A DNA stretch of 64,000 nucleotides from Myxocyprinus asiaticus (GCF_019703515.2 NC_059347.1:20482001-20546000), one strand, 5' to 3'; shown: positions 33,070-44,220, counted from the stretch's first letter. The notes: generated from the letters alone by a model not told the origin. Numbers and translations are program-made.

Positions 33070-33327
33070 CTACCTTGCGTCCAAGTAATGAGTGATATCA
33101 GAAGAATTAGTTTCACGAGGAAAAGATGCATTCCTTCTTATGGATAGTCGTGGGATTCCACGCAGGCTTAACATATATCCAACATTGGGTCTGTTGAAGT
33201 AAAGGAAATGAATCACGCAATATGAAAAGAATGGATCCAAAAATGGCACTTTTCGGCTTGTCCCCGCGAGCTCCGGTGCGTCCGGTGCTGCTCGTGCAGT
33301 CTCAGTTGTGTGAATGAGATCATGCAT
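33070..33327 (-). other. overlapping upstream ORF in the notch1 leader
   Basis: An ATG at 33327 (context GAATGCATG) opens an 85-codon frame, out of frame with notch1, that passes the notch1 start codon at 33131 and exon 1 donor. In spliced RNA the same frame would run into exon 2 and stop soon after. If the transcript starts upstream of 33327, ribosomes using this ATG could not initiate at the notch1 ATG, so it would lower translation. The encoded peptide resembles nothing I know. It is likely regulatory or chance rather than a protein gene. Confidence 0.3.
33074..33131 (-). CDS. notch1b: notch1 exon 1, coding part: start codon and signal peptide
   Basis: This is the first coding exon of a Notch1 receptor, a single-pass cell-surface receptor cleaved on ligand binding to release a transcriptional co-activator. 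The ATG is at 33131, with G at -3. It opens 19 codons plus one base, reading MHLFLVKLILLISLITWTQ and then a split Gly. That is a basic start followed by a hydrophobic core, as expected of a cleaved signal peptide. A GTAGGT donor follows at 33073. The split codon joins exon 2 in frame (G|GC = Gly). The short first exon followed by a Cys-rich EGF exon matches vertebrate Notch gene structure. Paralogue choice (notch1b) is inference: the leader and EGF 1 differ from what I recall of zebrafish notch1a. The 5' UTR contains upstream ATGs. Confidence 0.85.
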
Positions 33328-33560
33328 TCAAGTGTTCATTCTTCTGCTCTCATCCAGAGGCGTGCTCCTTCCGCCACACTAATTTACGAGCGGTAGCCTT
33401 AGCTATTCATTTACTTGACAAACTTTCTGTAATGGCAGTGGGAAAAACACGCCCTTCCTTTAAACTCGGTTGAGGGATTTCAAAACATAGACGCGGGAAA
33501 GTCTTCTGTACTCAAATTGGATTAGCCTCGATGCTGTTGTTTTAACTATGTTTCAGCTAA
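33132..33560 (-). promoter_or_regulatory. notch1b: notch1 5' UTR and proximal promoter region
   Basis: This is the sequence just upstream of the notch1 ATG. No transcription start can be fixed by eye, and I see no convincing TATA box close to the ATG. Two sites stand out. GTGGGAA at 33439-33445 matches the core of the CSL/RBPJ site through which Notch signals. GCGGGAAA at 33493-33500 is, on the other strand, TTTCCCGC, the E2F consensus. Both are short matches that may be chance. The segment 33240-33420 is richer in CpG than its surroundings. Several ATGs lie between 33132 and 33350; the one at 33327 opens a frame that overlaps the notch1 start. Confidence 0.5.
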
Positions 33561-33634
33561 GTTTTGATAACTCGTGAAACATACATTCATATTTATTAAT
33601 TCTTTGACTATTTTTTACACTACACTAAACAATG

Positions 33635-33688
<54 letters not shown>
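33635..33688. repeat. (TTA)n microsatellite about 0.5 kb upstream of notch1
   Basis: About 18 uninterrupted TTA units. Confidence 0.95.
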
Positions 33689-33690
<2 letters not shown>

Positions 33691-33884
33691 TTCTTGTTGA
33701 CAAGGCTGGACTTGAAAAAGTTAAAGTGGCGTAAAGTGTAAGTTTTAAATTACTATGTAATTATGATTACGTTTTGACTCCGATTGCAGATTTTGTACAC
33801 AACTCTTACTGCTGTAGCAACATGTAACAACCGGTTTAAAGATACAGTTTAAAGGCGCACTCAGTAGCCAGATTTTTTCCTCAT

Positions 33885-34340
33885 TTAAAGGTGCATAAAG
33901 TAATTTTTTTCTCATTAAAAAAGCTGTAGTTCCTTAAGAAAAGTATTGTAATTTTGAAACATTTGTAGGAAATCATGACCACTCACATTAAAATAAAGAC
34001 TCCAGTCATATCAATAACCTTATAAAAGCTGTTTTATTCTACATGGAGAGGGTCCCCTCATGGGGGCTGCCATGTTAGAATCACATGACCAGCCAAATAT
34101 TACTCGCTTAATCTCAGTAACTCTCCTGTTATTTGACACTTTCACTCATTGATTACATCAATCATGGCTGACTGTGAACTATGCATTTTTACACTGGCAT
34201 CAGTAACTGAAAACTGTTGTGTTTGAATGATGCTGCATCCAGGCTACTAGGTGTCAGTGTAAATCTATCGGGATTATCCTACTTCCCACTTCTGAACTGG
34301 TAATTACAAGTATGTCGCATTCAAGTGCTTTGTTGTCAGA
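33885..34340. mobile_element. TTAA-associated non-coding repeat
   Basis: The edge TTAAAGGTGCATAAAGTAATTTTTT near 33886 is a typical left end of a widespread fish MITE. The body includes GGGGGCTGCCATGTT and AATCACATGACCAG. A preceding partial copy of the same start (TTAAAGGCGCACTCAGTAGCC) lies at about 33850. I cannot fix the right end. Confidence 0.45.
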
Positions 34341-34417
34341 AAGAACAGTAAGCATGGAGGACACCAGGTTCATTACAGATTTCTTGGGGAACTCTTATTT
34401 TGACAACGTGATACATA

Positions 34418-34750
34418 TTAAGGCCAAAGTATACTTGACGCATCCGCATTACTGATCGCGCCGCGCACAGTATGTGTAATGTAAATTTTGTCACCATCCA
34501 GTCCGCATGGCCTGACCGCGCGCCGGACAGATTTTCTAGACTCACGAACACGGTCATCGTCTGTGCACATCATCGCCGCTGGCACTGGCCATTGACTCTA
34601 CTAAAAGACTATCACAAAGAAGTTGTAGTGGGCATGCGTCAAACGCCTTCGTATTTGCTCGTATTTTTCTTCAGTAGGTGTCAGTCTAAGTCCAAGAGTT
34701 CACTGAGTTTACTGAGTTCACCTTTAAGGCTACAGATTTTCCTCTGTTTA
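34418..34750. mobile_element. CpG-rich dispersed repeat
   Basis: The segment begins AAGGCCAAAGTATACTTGACG and is unusually rich in CpG for this window. It resembles a dispersed repeat with GGCCAAAGTATACTT ends; the right end is not resolved. The open frames in it look fortuitous. Confidence 0.35.
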
Positions 34751-35129
34751 TTTTGCATGAGTGATTCCGGTTAATGATCAAGTGCATCCAATGAAACCTA
34801 AGTTCTGACTATGTTTTGGGGCTCTTTCATTTGTTAAGTCCAAATTATTTATTGGTTCTGGTTCAGTTGAAGTAATACATATAGTCAGTCACAGTTGTTG
34901 TGCTCAGAGCGGTTTTAACCAATGTTATGGTTTTAGAATGAAGGTCAAAACAAGACACAAAAGGGAAAAGGGTCTTCATTTCATTAAAAGGTGAGAACTC
35001 TAGTCAGATCATAATTGCTTCTCCAAGGACTAATGAAATCGGGCAGCTGCAATCTTTTCTTCTTCTTTTTTTATAGAATTGTGCAATAAAAAGACAGCAA
35101 ATGTGGTAATGAATCATGACACCCAAAGG

Positions 35130-35369
35130 TTATTCACTTTCTCCAGGCACAACTGGATAGTCCCAGTGCTCCATAGCTGTGGACCACGGGGGACGGGATG
35201 GGGGTGATACGTGCGGCAGATCTAGTGACGGGGAGTCAAAAATGGGGCACCTCCTTCGCAATATTGCTCCAATGTACGTGGCAGAATCAAATCCAGACAA
35301 TGATATATGCAACTGGGTGTTTCTAAGATCTAAGAATGCATTCTTTTTCTTGCGTTCTTCTTAAAATCA
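35130..35369 (-). CDS. unidentified short ORF, possibly an exon or retroelement remnant
   Basis: On the minus strand a frame runs from an in-frame stop near 35361 to a stop at 35130, reading RKKKNAFLDLRNTQLH, then SGFDSATYIGAILRRRCPIF, then a proline-rich part (SPPSRPPWST) and the end WDYPVVPGESE. Composition is protein-like, and this block has higher GC than its flanks, but I do not recognise a family and see no clear splice acceptor. It could be a remnant of a transposable-element protein, a decayed last exon, or chance. Confidence 0.15.
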
Positions 35370-35564
35370 GTCTTGAAAACTACCTTTCAAGAGCAAACTC
35401 AAAAGACATGAGGACATAAAACGCATCTATGCAAGTTTTGAGATGTGCTGTGATATGTAGATTCAACAACCTCTTAACTCTTTTCTTTTTTTGGAGGTGG
35501 GTGATGACATGAAACACGTCCACAAGAACATAAGGACGCAAAAAGAACAGACATTGAGAAACAG

Positions 35565-35904
35565 CCAATATTTAAGTCCTTTATCATTTAAGTCTCCACT
35601 TTCATTTTTATTTATGACAAAAACTGACTTAATTATTGATCAGTTTCTCACCCACACCTATCATATTGCTTCTGAAGACATGGATTTAAACACTGGAGTC
35701 TTATGGATTACTTTTATGCTGACTTTGTCTTTTTTGGAGCTTCAAAGTTCTAGTCACCATTCACTTGCATTGAAATGGACCTAAAGAGCTGAAATATTCT
35801 TCTAAAAATCTTTGTGTTCAGCAGAAGAAAGAGTCTTATCATCTGGGATGGCATAAGGGTGAGAAAATGATAAGAGATTTTTCATTTTTGGGTGAACTAT
35901 TCCT
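35565..35904. mobile_element. right half of a palindromic TTAA MITE
   Basis: The segment runs from AATATTTAAGTCC through GATCAGTTTCTCACCCACAC, GAAGACATGGATTTAAACAC and GAGTCTTATGGATTAC to TTTTTGGGTGAACTATTCCT, followed by TTAA (35905-35908). The left half is missing. It has no protein-coding capacity. The sequence 35909-37028 that follows shows no gene or element I recognise. Confidence 0.7.
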
Positions 35905-37032
35905 TTAACAAGAGAAGACCTGTAAATAGATGGTGTAGCTTAAAGTATGTTAAAAGAAATGAAAGAGCAGTACATAGTGTTGAAGAGCTTAAGGAGCAAG
36001 TCAACTAAAAGAGACCAAAATATTTGTACCCCACACCTTTTTCCCCTCAGTCTTTATTATGATTATGCCACAACTAACTGTAAAATCATATTGGTTTTAA
36101 TGAGGTGAGGGAAGTGTGTATGTATTGGTTGCTGTGGTGACATAGGAACCTGAATCGTTGAATATATTGTAGGTCTGAAGTTTAATTGGCCTAAACAGGT
36201 ATGTTGTTTTTTAAATATTTTATCTAATACTTCATTCAGATATATGTTTATTTTTGTTCTTAGTTGATAAAAGATTTGGTGTTAAAATATAACCTAATAG
36301 TTCAGTCAGCTATTAAGCTAGGCTTCACATATGTGTTTATGGTTTTCTGCATGAATAAAAAAGTGCATTGTTTTGTCAACAGACCAAATTACAAAAAATT
36401 CTGGGTTATTATGACAGGTCATGTGCTAATTCATCTTTGTCTTGTTTAATGTTTACAAAACAGTTAAACAATATCAATCTAATCTCTGGAAATTATAGTG
36501 ATGAAATGTTTTAAAGTTTTACTGATGAGACCTTGAAATAATATGCAAAATCTTTTGTCTCTTTGGAGCAGCAACAAATAAGAAGACTCACATCTTTGTG
36601 TAGTTACCAAACAATAGGTGTGACTTGCATATTTTAGCACCTGTAGTAGAGTTTTGTCTTTCAAATCCTTATAAACCTTTGTATGTGTGTGTGATTGTGT
36701 ATAGGTGTCTGTCAAAAGGCTACAAGAAAGGTGAGAGTGTGCGGGAAATGTCTTAAGATGTAGGAGGCCTATGTAGTGTGACCCGAGGGCCAGGGAAAAC
36801 AAAGAGATTGTAGAGAAGGTGCTCATTATAAAGAGATAATTGGAGTTGTGTATGGACATGCAACAACACTTCCCACACTTAAAGCTGGCATCAGAAGCAT
36901 GAGAACTGACATCCTATTTGGCACCTGCACGTACTTGCAATGTTTGACTTTTGTTTGAATTTCAATTTTGCACTTTATTTTGTCAAGCAAGCAGCTTGTC
37001 TTAATTCCAAGCAGTATTAATGGGTTTCTTAA

Positions 37033-37491
37033 TGGGATAGTTTACCCAAAAATGAAAATTCTCTCATAATTTACTCACCCTCATGCCATCCCAGATGTGA
37101 ACAACTTTTTGTCTTCTGCAGAACAAAAACAAAGATTTTTTAGAAAATTACATCAGCTCTGTTGGTCCTCACAATGCAAGTGAATGGTGGCCAGAACTTT
37201 GAATCTCCAAAAAAGACGTAAAGTCAGCAGAAAGGTAAAACATAAGACTCCAGTGGTTTAAAGGGATAGTTCACCCAAAAATGAAAATTCTCTCATGATT
37301 TACTCACCCTCATGCCATCCCAGATGTGAACAACTTTTTGTCTTCTGCAGAACAAAAACAAAGATTTTTTAGAAAATTACATCAGCTCTGTTGGTCCTCA
37401 CAATGCAAGTGAATGGTGGCCAGAACTTTGAATCTCCAAAAAAGACGTAAAGTCAGCAGAAAGGTAAAACATAAGACTCCAGTGGTTTAAA
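37033..37491. repeat. 229-bp tandem duplication of a MITE left half
   Basis: Two head-to-tail units (37033-37261 and 37262-37490) are almost identical; I see differences only in GTTTACCC/GTTCACCC and CATAATTT/CATGATTT. Each starts at TTAA plus GGGATAGTT and ends at CCAGTGGTT. A third, more diverged copy follows immediately. Confidence 0.9.
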
Positions 37492-38190
37492 GGGATAGTT
37501 CACCCAAAAATGAAAATTCTCTCATGATTTATTCACTCTCATGCCATCCCAGATTTGTATGACTTTCTTTCTTCTGCAGAACACAAATTAAGATATTTAG
37601 AAGAATATTTCAGCTCTGTAGGCCCTCACAATGCAAGTGAATGGGTGCCAACATTTTGAAACTTCGAAATCCAAATAAAGGGAGCATAAAAGTAATTCAT
37701 TACTCTCCAGTATTTAAATCAAATGTATTCAGAAGTGATATGATAGGTGTGGGTGAGAAACAGATCAATATTTTAGTCATTTTTTGTCATAAATTCTCCT
37801 CCCTGCCCATTAGGGGGTGATATGCAAGAAGGATGTGAATCACCAAAAACAGAAGAATGAGAAAGTGGAAATTGACTGAGCAAGGAGAAGAACTTATAGT
37901 AAAAAAGAACTAAATATTGATCTGTTTCTGACCCACACCTATCAAATCGCTTCAGAATATATGGATTTAACCACCAGAGTCGTCTGAAGTACCTTTATGT
38001 TGCCCATATGTGGATTCTGGAGCTTAAAAATGTTGGCACCCATTCACTTGCATTGTATGGACCTACAGAGCTGCAATATTCTTCTAAAAGTCTTTGATTG
38101 TGTTCAGCAGAAAAAAGAAAGTCATAAACATCTTGGATGGCATGAGGGTGAGGAAATGATGAAAGAATTTGCATATTTGGGTGAACTATT
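37491..38190. mobile_element. palindromic TTAA MITE, right end truncated
   Basis: The left end AGGGATAGTTCACCCAAAAAT follows TTTAA. The centre near 37800-37880 has CTCCCTGCCCATTAGGGGG and ATATGCAAGAAGG. The right half runs to TTGGGTGAACTATTAT and then joins a different repeat at about 38190. It has no coding capacity. Confidence 0.75.
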
Positions 38191-38930
38191 ATCTGAAGCG
38201 ATCCAGTTGATTTTGGGTATGAACAGACCAAAATAACCCCTTTTCACAATAGCCTACGTCTTGCCATTGCATTCTCTTGGCATGATCATGATTTCAAGCT
38301 CGATTACACTTACTAGTGCTTGACGCATGCGCAGAGCCAGAGATTCTTTTATATATATTGGGATAACAACCTCCATGGCTCTACAATAGGAGAGACCATA
38401 ACAGCTAGTAACGGTCAACTAGCATGTTACGACAGTAAGTCACCGTTTGCAGATACAATATAAATGAGTGGGGAGAGCCGTAAAGTGACACCTACCTGTC
38501 GCAAAATCGTCCGTGACTTGTCTTATAAAACATACATTTATCGTAGTAAAGTGATGAGCTGTTTCCTCACAAAAGCAGTTTATTTAACACATTGAGGCAT
38601 CTCCTCCATAAACATCCATTCAAAAAGAACGGCCTCTTGTCTCCTCGCCAATGTACTGCCATAGAATGTCTAAGGAAGTGCCGCGTTATGCTATTTTAAG
38701 CTAAGCTTGTAGGCTCCGCTATTAGAAGGGTTCTGGCAGAGCACTAGATGGTGCTTTAGGAAGTGTAAACGAGCTTAAAATCACGATCGCCAAGAAGACT
38801 GATGTCAAGATTTAAAGAGAAAACATAATTAAATTTTTGTCTGTTCTCACCCAAAACAGATTAGATCGCTTCAAAAGATATTGATTAAACCACTGGAGTT
38901 TGATGGATTACTTTTAGTAATAATAATAAT
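38191..38930. mobile_element. MITE related to the copy at 16672-17268, with extra internal sequence
   Basis: The phrases ATCCAGTTGATTTTGGGTATGAACAG on the left and CTGTTCTCACCCAAAACAGATT on the right are inverted partners, as are CAAGCTCGATTACACTT and AAGTGTAAACGAGCTTAAAAT. The centre (about 38330-38740) contains additional sequence absent from the 16.7-kb copy. A short (AAT)n tract follows at 38919-38936. No genes are seen. Confidence 0.6.
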
Positions 38931-39225
38931 AATAATATTCAATTTTATGTGTATAGCATAAAATGCAGCTCAAAGTGCTTCACAGTTGGAAGTATAAAAA
39001 CATAGAATTCAACATTTTAGGGAGAGTAAAACAAATCATAACAATAAAATTTAATGCTGCCTTTATCTGCTTTTTGGAGCTTCAAAGGCCAGATTGACAT
39101 TGTTTGTTCCAGTGTTAATTGATTATTAATGGCCAAACCAGTCCAAATCTGGTTTGGTCATCACTGAAAATCAATATGGTGGACTTTAAACAAGGTTAAC
39201 ATGCAAAATCTGAAAATTTCACACA

Positions 39226-39251
39226 AAAAAAAAAAAAAAAAAAAAAAAAAA
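39226..39251. repeat. poly-A tract
   Basis: About 26 A, ending AGTGTGCATTTTAATTAC; no adjacent SINE body is recognisable. Confidence 0.8.
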
Positions 39252-39440
39252 GTGTGCATTTTAATTACTTTATTATAAGAGAAGCATCAGCTTAACCTAT
39301 TTTTGTCAATCATATGTTGCAATGACTTGTCTTAAATTAATATTCCAGGTTCAATAGAAATTAAGCTCAATCAACAGCATTTTTGGCATAATGTTGATTA
39401 CCACAAAAATGTATTATGACTCTTGCCTCCTTTTCTTTAA

Positions 39441-41078
39441 AGAGCCCATATTATGCAAATTTACAGATTCATAATTTTGTTTTGGGGGTCTACTAGAATA
39501 GGTTTACATGCTTTAATGTTCAAAAAACACATTTTTCTCATACTGTACATTTCTTTTCCCCTCTCTTCATCCTCTGGCTCAAACGCTCTGATTTAACTCC
39601 TGTCTCTTTAAAGCCCCCCTTTCCGAAAAGCCCAGTCTGCTCTGATTGGTCAGCTGGCCTAGTTTGTTGTGATTGGTCAACCACTTAGAGCTTGTGTCAG
39701 AAATGTAACGCCCCTTACCATAACCAAGTTTCAGCTCCAGAGTCTTCCTGAACAGCTCTGTAAACATTATTGTAACTATGGTAACAGTGGCATCGGTTTT
39801 TGCCATACTAGCTCTAGCCCGAGTCCGATAATGAAAGGTTGGAAGAACAAGATGATTGACCCGAACCACCTTCGCAAGCACGACTTGAGCAGGACGTTTC
39901 ACAGTGGTAAGGTTTAATTTTGTAGCTTTCTTACAAGTACACTGTTGATTATTGTGAACCTAACAAAGCTTCAAGTTAAAGACATGTAGTGCATCTAAGT
40001 TAGTCATCTTTCGCCCGAGATATGAACGGAGAACAGAGGCTTACTCCCAGTTGGACATTACCGGGTGTATTAGAGAGTTAGTGAGCAAGTTAGTTGTGGA
40101 CTAGCATGGATAGCGGCCGTAACATTACAGCTTGTATTATATAATTATATAAGACTCTTGAGATCGACCATTTTGTTACACAGTTTTAGGTAAAAGCTGG
40201 CCCACAGCTGAATAGCAAACCCTTACCAAACAATAACATTACATAGCAAGTTAGCCAAGCACTACTGTGGATTGCATACGTAAAATTACCGTTTGTAAAA
40301 ATAAATCCATCTCCACACTTGATCACTATTCATGATAGTAAGAACAACAATCTGCATAATTCTACACAGTTGTAGGTAAAAGTGGGCCCGCAGCTGATAA
40401 GCAAAATTATTTCAACACAATAATATTAACTAGCAGGGAAGCAGAGGCCTACAGCTGTGCACTGGGTGTACACCGTAGCTACAACACAAAACACAGCATT
40501 TGAAATCTCGGTAGCAGATAAATCCACAAATATTCAAGCATAGTTAACAGATTGTGATCCTGAAGCACCAGATTGTCCCAACAAAGTGGGAACTGCACCA
40601 TCTTTCAGGGGTAACCGACTTGAAAATCTGGCAATGGTTGTGGTTGTACTGCTGAGGAATAGTGTTAAAAATAAATTTGAACCACTGATTCCTCAATTTG
40701 TCTGCCTTTGGAAGTCCAAACAAAGAGGTTTTGCTTTCGCAGTGAAGAAAACAGCGTCTTCTCGACATGGCAACAACACTAACCCAACTCATCCTGGCCT
40801 CGGCTATAACTATATTTGTTTGAGGGTGGGCCAAATTAGCCCTTTGGTGGGCATTATACAAATGTGTTACACAGTGACATAGATACATTACGGAAGAAGT
40901 GGCTGGACTAAAAACAGCCCGTTTCTTGTAGTTCTTGAGCAGTGTTGTCTGTGGGAGAGAATAACTCCCTTTTGCATGGATTTTGTGCTCTGTAACTTTG
41001 CAGACGTTTTACATGCACAAAGAGCTATGTTACACACTAAAAGAAAGGTAAAATTCCAAAAAGCTTAATAGGGCCTCT
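39441..41078. mobile_element. 1.64-kb TTAA element nested in the outer element
   Basis: The ends are AGAGCCCATATTATGC at the left and TAATAGGGCCTCT at the right, imperfect inverted repeats flanked by TTAA (39437-39440 and 41079-41082). Excising it restores TTTTCTTTAAAAAAGGC, the continuous host element. The interior has no transposase; the frames at 39579-39902 and 40544-40888 look fortuitous. Confidence 0.8.
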
Positions 41079-41577
41079 TTAAAAAAGGCAAAAATCGAGG
41101 TTAAAGTGAGGCACTTACAATGGAAGTGAATGGGGCCAATTTTTAAAAGGGTTTAAACACAGAAATGTGAAGCTTATAATTTTCTTAAAAGTTTCTTAAA
41201 ACGTTTGTGTTGTTTGATCTGTAAAGTTGTTTCAATTGTTGTTTTTACAGTCGTTTTGGGGTTTTAGTGTTTACTGCATTATGTTTTCATGGCAACAAGG
41301 TTGTAAAATTGGCTATAACTTTACACAGAAAAAGGTTAGTAAGCGATTTTATCACACTAAAATCATATAAAGGTGCATATTGTTTATGTCTTGTGGCTAT
41401 ACATTTGAAACAGTAATAATTTTAACGTTTACGTGTTGGCCACATTCACTTCCATTGCAAGTGCATCACTGCAACCCAGATTTTGTCTTTTTTTTAAGAA
41501 AATGAGGGAGAACTTTAAATTAACTTTTGTGGTAGGCTAATCAACATTATGCCAAAAATGCTGTCTATTGAGCTTAA

Positions 41578-42161
41578 AGGGATAGTTCACTCAAAAATGA
41601 AAATGCTCTCATCATTTACTCACCCTCATGCCATCCCAGATTTGTATGACTTTCTTTCTTCAGCTGAACTCAAATGAAGATTTTTAGAAGAATATCTCAG
41701 CTCTGACATATGTCAGCATAAAAGTAATCCATAACACACCAGTGGTTAAATCAATATCTTCAGAAGTGATAAAATAGGTGTGGGTGAGAAATAGATCGCT
41801 TTCACATTCTTCTTCTTGTGTTTTTGGTGATTCATGCATATCGCCTCCTACTGGGCAGGGAGAAGAATTTCAAGCAAAAAAATTCTTAAATATTGATCTG
41901 TTTCTCACCCACACCTATCATATCAGTTCTGAAAATATGGATTAAAACACTGGAGTCATATGGATTAATTTTATAATGCCTTCATGTGCTTTTTGGAGCA
42001 TCAACATTTTGGCACCCATTCACTTGCATTGTACAGAGCTGAAATATTCTTCTAAAAATCATAATTTGTGTTCTGTAGAAGAAAAAAAGTCATACACATC
42101 TGGGATAGCATGAGGGTGAGTAAATGATGAGAGAATTTTCTTTTTTAGGTGAACTATCCCT
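41578..42161. mobile_element. 584-bp palindromic MITE nested in the outer element
   Basis: It begins AGGGATAGTTCACTCAAAAAT and ends GGTGAACTATCCCT, flanked by TTAA (41574-41577 and 42162-42165). Excision restores GAGCTTAACTTGCATTG, the end of the outer element as seen in the sister copy (GAGCTTAACTTGTATTGAAC at about 61000). Both halves are inverted complements. It is non-coding. Confidence 0.92.
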
Positions 42162-42194
42162 TTAACTTGCATTGAACCCAGAATATTCCTTTAA

Positions 42195-42925
42195 GACAAG
42201 CTTTGCTGAAGTTCTCTTCGGTGTCAGTCTGAAATGATTTTGGACTTCAGTTCTAAGCTGAATGAACTTTTGATAAAATAAGTAATCCAGTTTAACTGGT
42301 TGATCATTTGTTTAATGAAAAAACACATTGTGCTGTCAAATATCCTTCATTCATAAAACACAAATAAGCCCTCATACTTGTTGAATCTGATCCAGAGAGA
42401 TTCAATCCTCCCCATTTTTTATTTAGAAATCCCAAGGATGACATAAAACACAAATATTCAAATTCACTAAGTCATCATTCCTTAACCAAATGTGTTTTAT
42501 GGGCTTTATAAACTGCATTTGTGGTGTTTTCTGCCAGAGTGGAACCATAAAACAGCTATGTCATGCTGAAAAAGAATGCTAGGTGGAGTCTGTTGTATGG
42601 ACGTTGTTGCATATCTGTGGGGGATCGAATAAAACCCACAAACCACAACATTCCAGTTGGCACTGTGCTATTAGAGTTTTGTACAGCTAAAGACCCTACT
42701 TGGTTATTTGTGGAGGTTTTATGTGTCAGAATCATCCATCAGGACTCCTCAATATGAAAGTGAGGCTAGCAGGCTGCTCAGCTGGTATGAAAACATTCTA
42801 AACTATTTTTAATTACAACAGGACCCTAAAAATATCTGAAAAAAAAAAAAAAAAAAGACTTAATGATTCACAGTGGCGTTTGTGAACAAGCACAAATATC
42901 TCACCATTTAGCATTAGGATTTCCA
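42195..42925. other. intergenic sequence without recognised features
   Basis: Contains a 17-A run at about 42839-42856. No gene seen. Confidence 0.4.
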
Positions 42926-42929
42926 TGTA

Positions 42930-43115
42930 GGACCTATTGTGTACCTTTAAAGGTACATTTATAGGTTTTGTTCCTCTGGCAACAACAAACAATGGCAAAA
43001 AGCACCTTTCTGTCTCTTTAAGTGTACAAATGTGTACCCAAAACAAGGGTACCACCCCAGTTATAGTTTTATACCTTAAACGTTACCTATTTTCTGGGAG
43101 TGTAGAAACAGAACA
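42930..43115. repeat. GTACC-rich palindromic repeat
   Basis: GTGTACCTTTAAAGGTACATTT and AAGTGTACAAATGTGTACCC phrases are self-complementary and resemble a common fish MITE. The sequence from 43116 to 44068 shows nothing further. Confidence 0.5.
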
Positions 43116-44068
43116 CATAGCACTATTGCATCTTTGAGGTTACTGTTTTGGAATGTATTGAGTTGCAGTGTTAGTTTGTCACATTATAAAACCTTCTGCA
43201 CATCCTAAAGCTATTTACACCTCTGACCCTAAAAGCGTGTGAAGTGTGGGGTGATTAGTTAGTGGTATTTTGCCAGGGTGTGAAAACAGCAAGAGAGACC
43301 TTCACTGCACCCCTGGGCTGTTTAACATTAGTGTTTTAACCAAGGCCAAACAGTGATGTGATGTAAACTGATGTGTGCAGTGATTCAAACTTTAATAGTC
43401 TGTTTTTCAGGTTTACATCCAATCACATGTTAAAAACTATTTACACATACAGTTTACCAGCACAGTAACTGTGGACAGTCAGTTACCACCGAAACATCTG
43501 TCTGCTGAGTGTCATTGAATTATCAGGCATATTTTCGAAAATACAGAAGTAAGTGTAAATGAATTAAGTGAACTGGTCTGATTGTCCCATGCAGCCTCGT
43601 CCCAGTGTTTTCTTTATGCAGGACATTTTGTCAACACTCTTGAGTGCTCTGTCCATTATCTGTCTTTTACTATGACATTGGCTTTTTAAGTTTGAGTCCA
43701 TAACATTTTGAACAGTATAAATTTGTCTTTCTCTCCATCTATTTATGAAATTCTTCCTACTCAAAAAATGTACAGCAATGACAGTCATGTACAATACATG
43801 AAATTGTAAAAGAAAAACATGAAAATAAATAAATAAATGTATTAATGCAGGTATTCTTTAACTGTGCCATTAAAATGTGCAATAATGTAATACTGGTTAT
43901 GTAAAATGTTACTTAAATATTGTATAATGCTTCTCAGAGTAAACATCTGTAAAATGGTCTAAAGGTATTTAAAGGATTCAGGTTCATGAGCAGTTTCTCA
44001 ATTTAGGATAAACAGAAGTTTAGAATAAACAAAGCAATTTTCCTCTATGTGTTTTAGATCACTTAGTA

Positions 44069-44220
44069 TTACATTTACATATTTGGCAGATGCTTTTATC
44101 CAAAGTGACTTACAGTGCACTTGTTACAGGGATAATGCCCCTGGAGCAACCTGGAGTTCAGTGCCTTGCTTAAGGACACAATGGTGATGGCTGTGGGGAT
44201 TGAGTTACCAGTTATGTGCT
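44069..44220. repeat. dispersed TTTGGCAGATGCTTTTATCC repeat
   Basis: The phrases ACATTTACATATTTGGCAG, ATGCTTTTATCCAAAGTGAC and TTACAGTGCACTTGTTACAG, followed by GCAACCTGGAG and GTGCCTTGCTTAAGG, occur in this order in many teleost genomes as a short dispersed repeat. It is non-coding; class not assigned. Confidence 0.6.

Larger units (their letters stand above)
39336..42190. mobile_element. outer TTAA element interrupted by two further TTAA elements
   Basis: The outer element begins near 39336 after TTAA (39332-39335) with ATTAATATTCCAGGTTC and ends CCCAGAATATTCCT at 42190 before TTAA (42191-42194). Inverted partner phrases are AGCTCAATCAACAGCATTTT and TGCTGTCTATTGAGCTTAA, and ATAATGTTGATTACCAC and GCTAATCAACATTATGCC. 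Removing the two inner elements (39441-41078 and 41578-42161) leaves about 630 bp, close to its sister copy at 60469-61029. TTAA duplications are the piggyBac signature. It is non-coding. Confidence 0.85.

Noticed and set aside
36479..36859. 126-codon minus-strand frame
   Set aside because: No recognisable domain, low-complexity Thr/His segment from a CA-rich patch, and no exon signals.
39579..40888. Open frames of about 100 codons on both strands
   Set aside because: They lie in the interior of the nested TTAA element, overlap each other on opposite strands and show no transposase motif.
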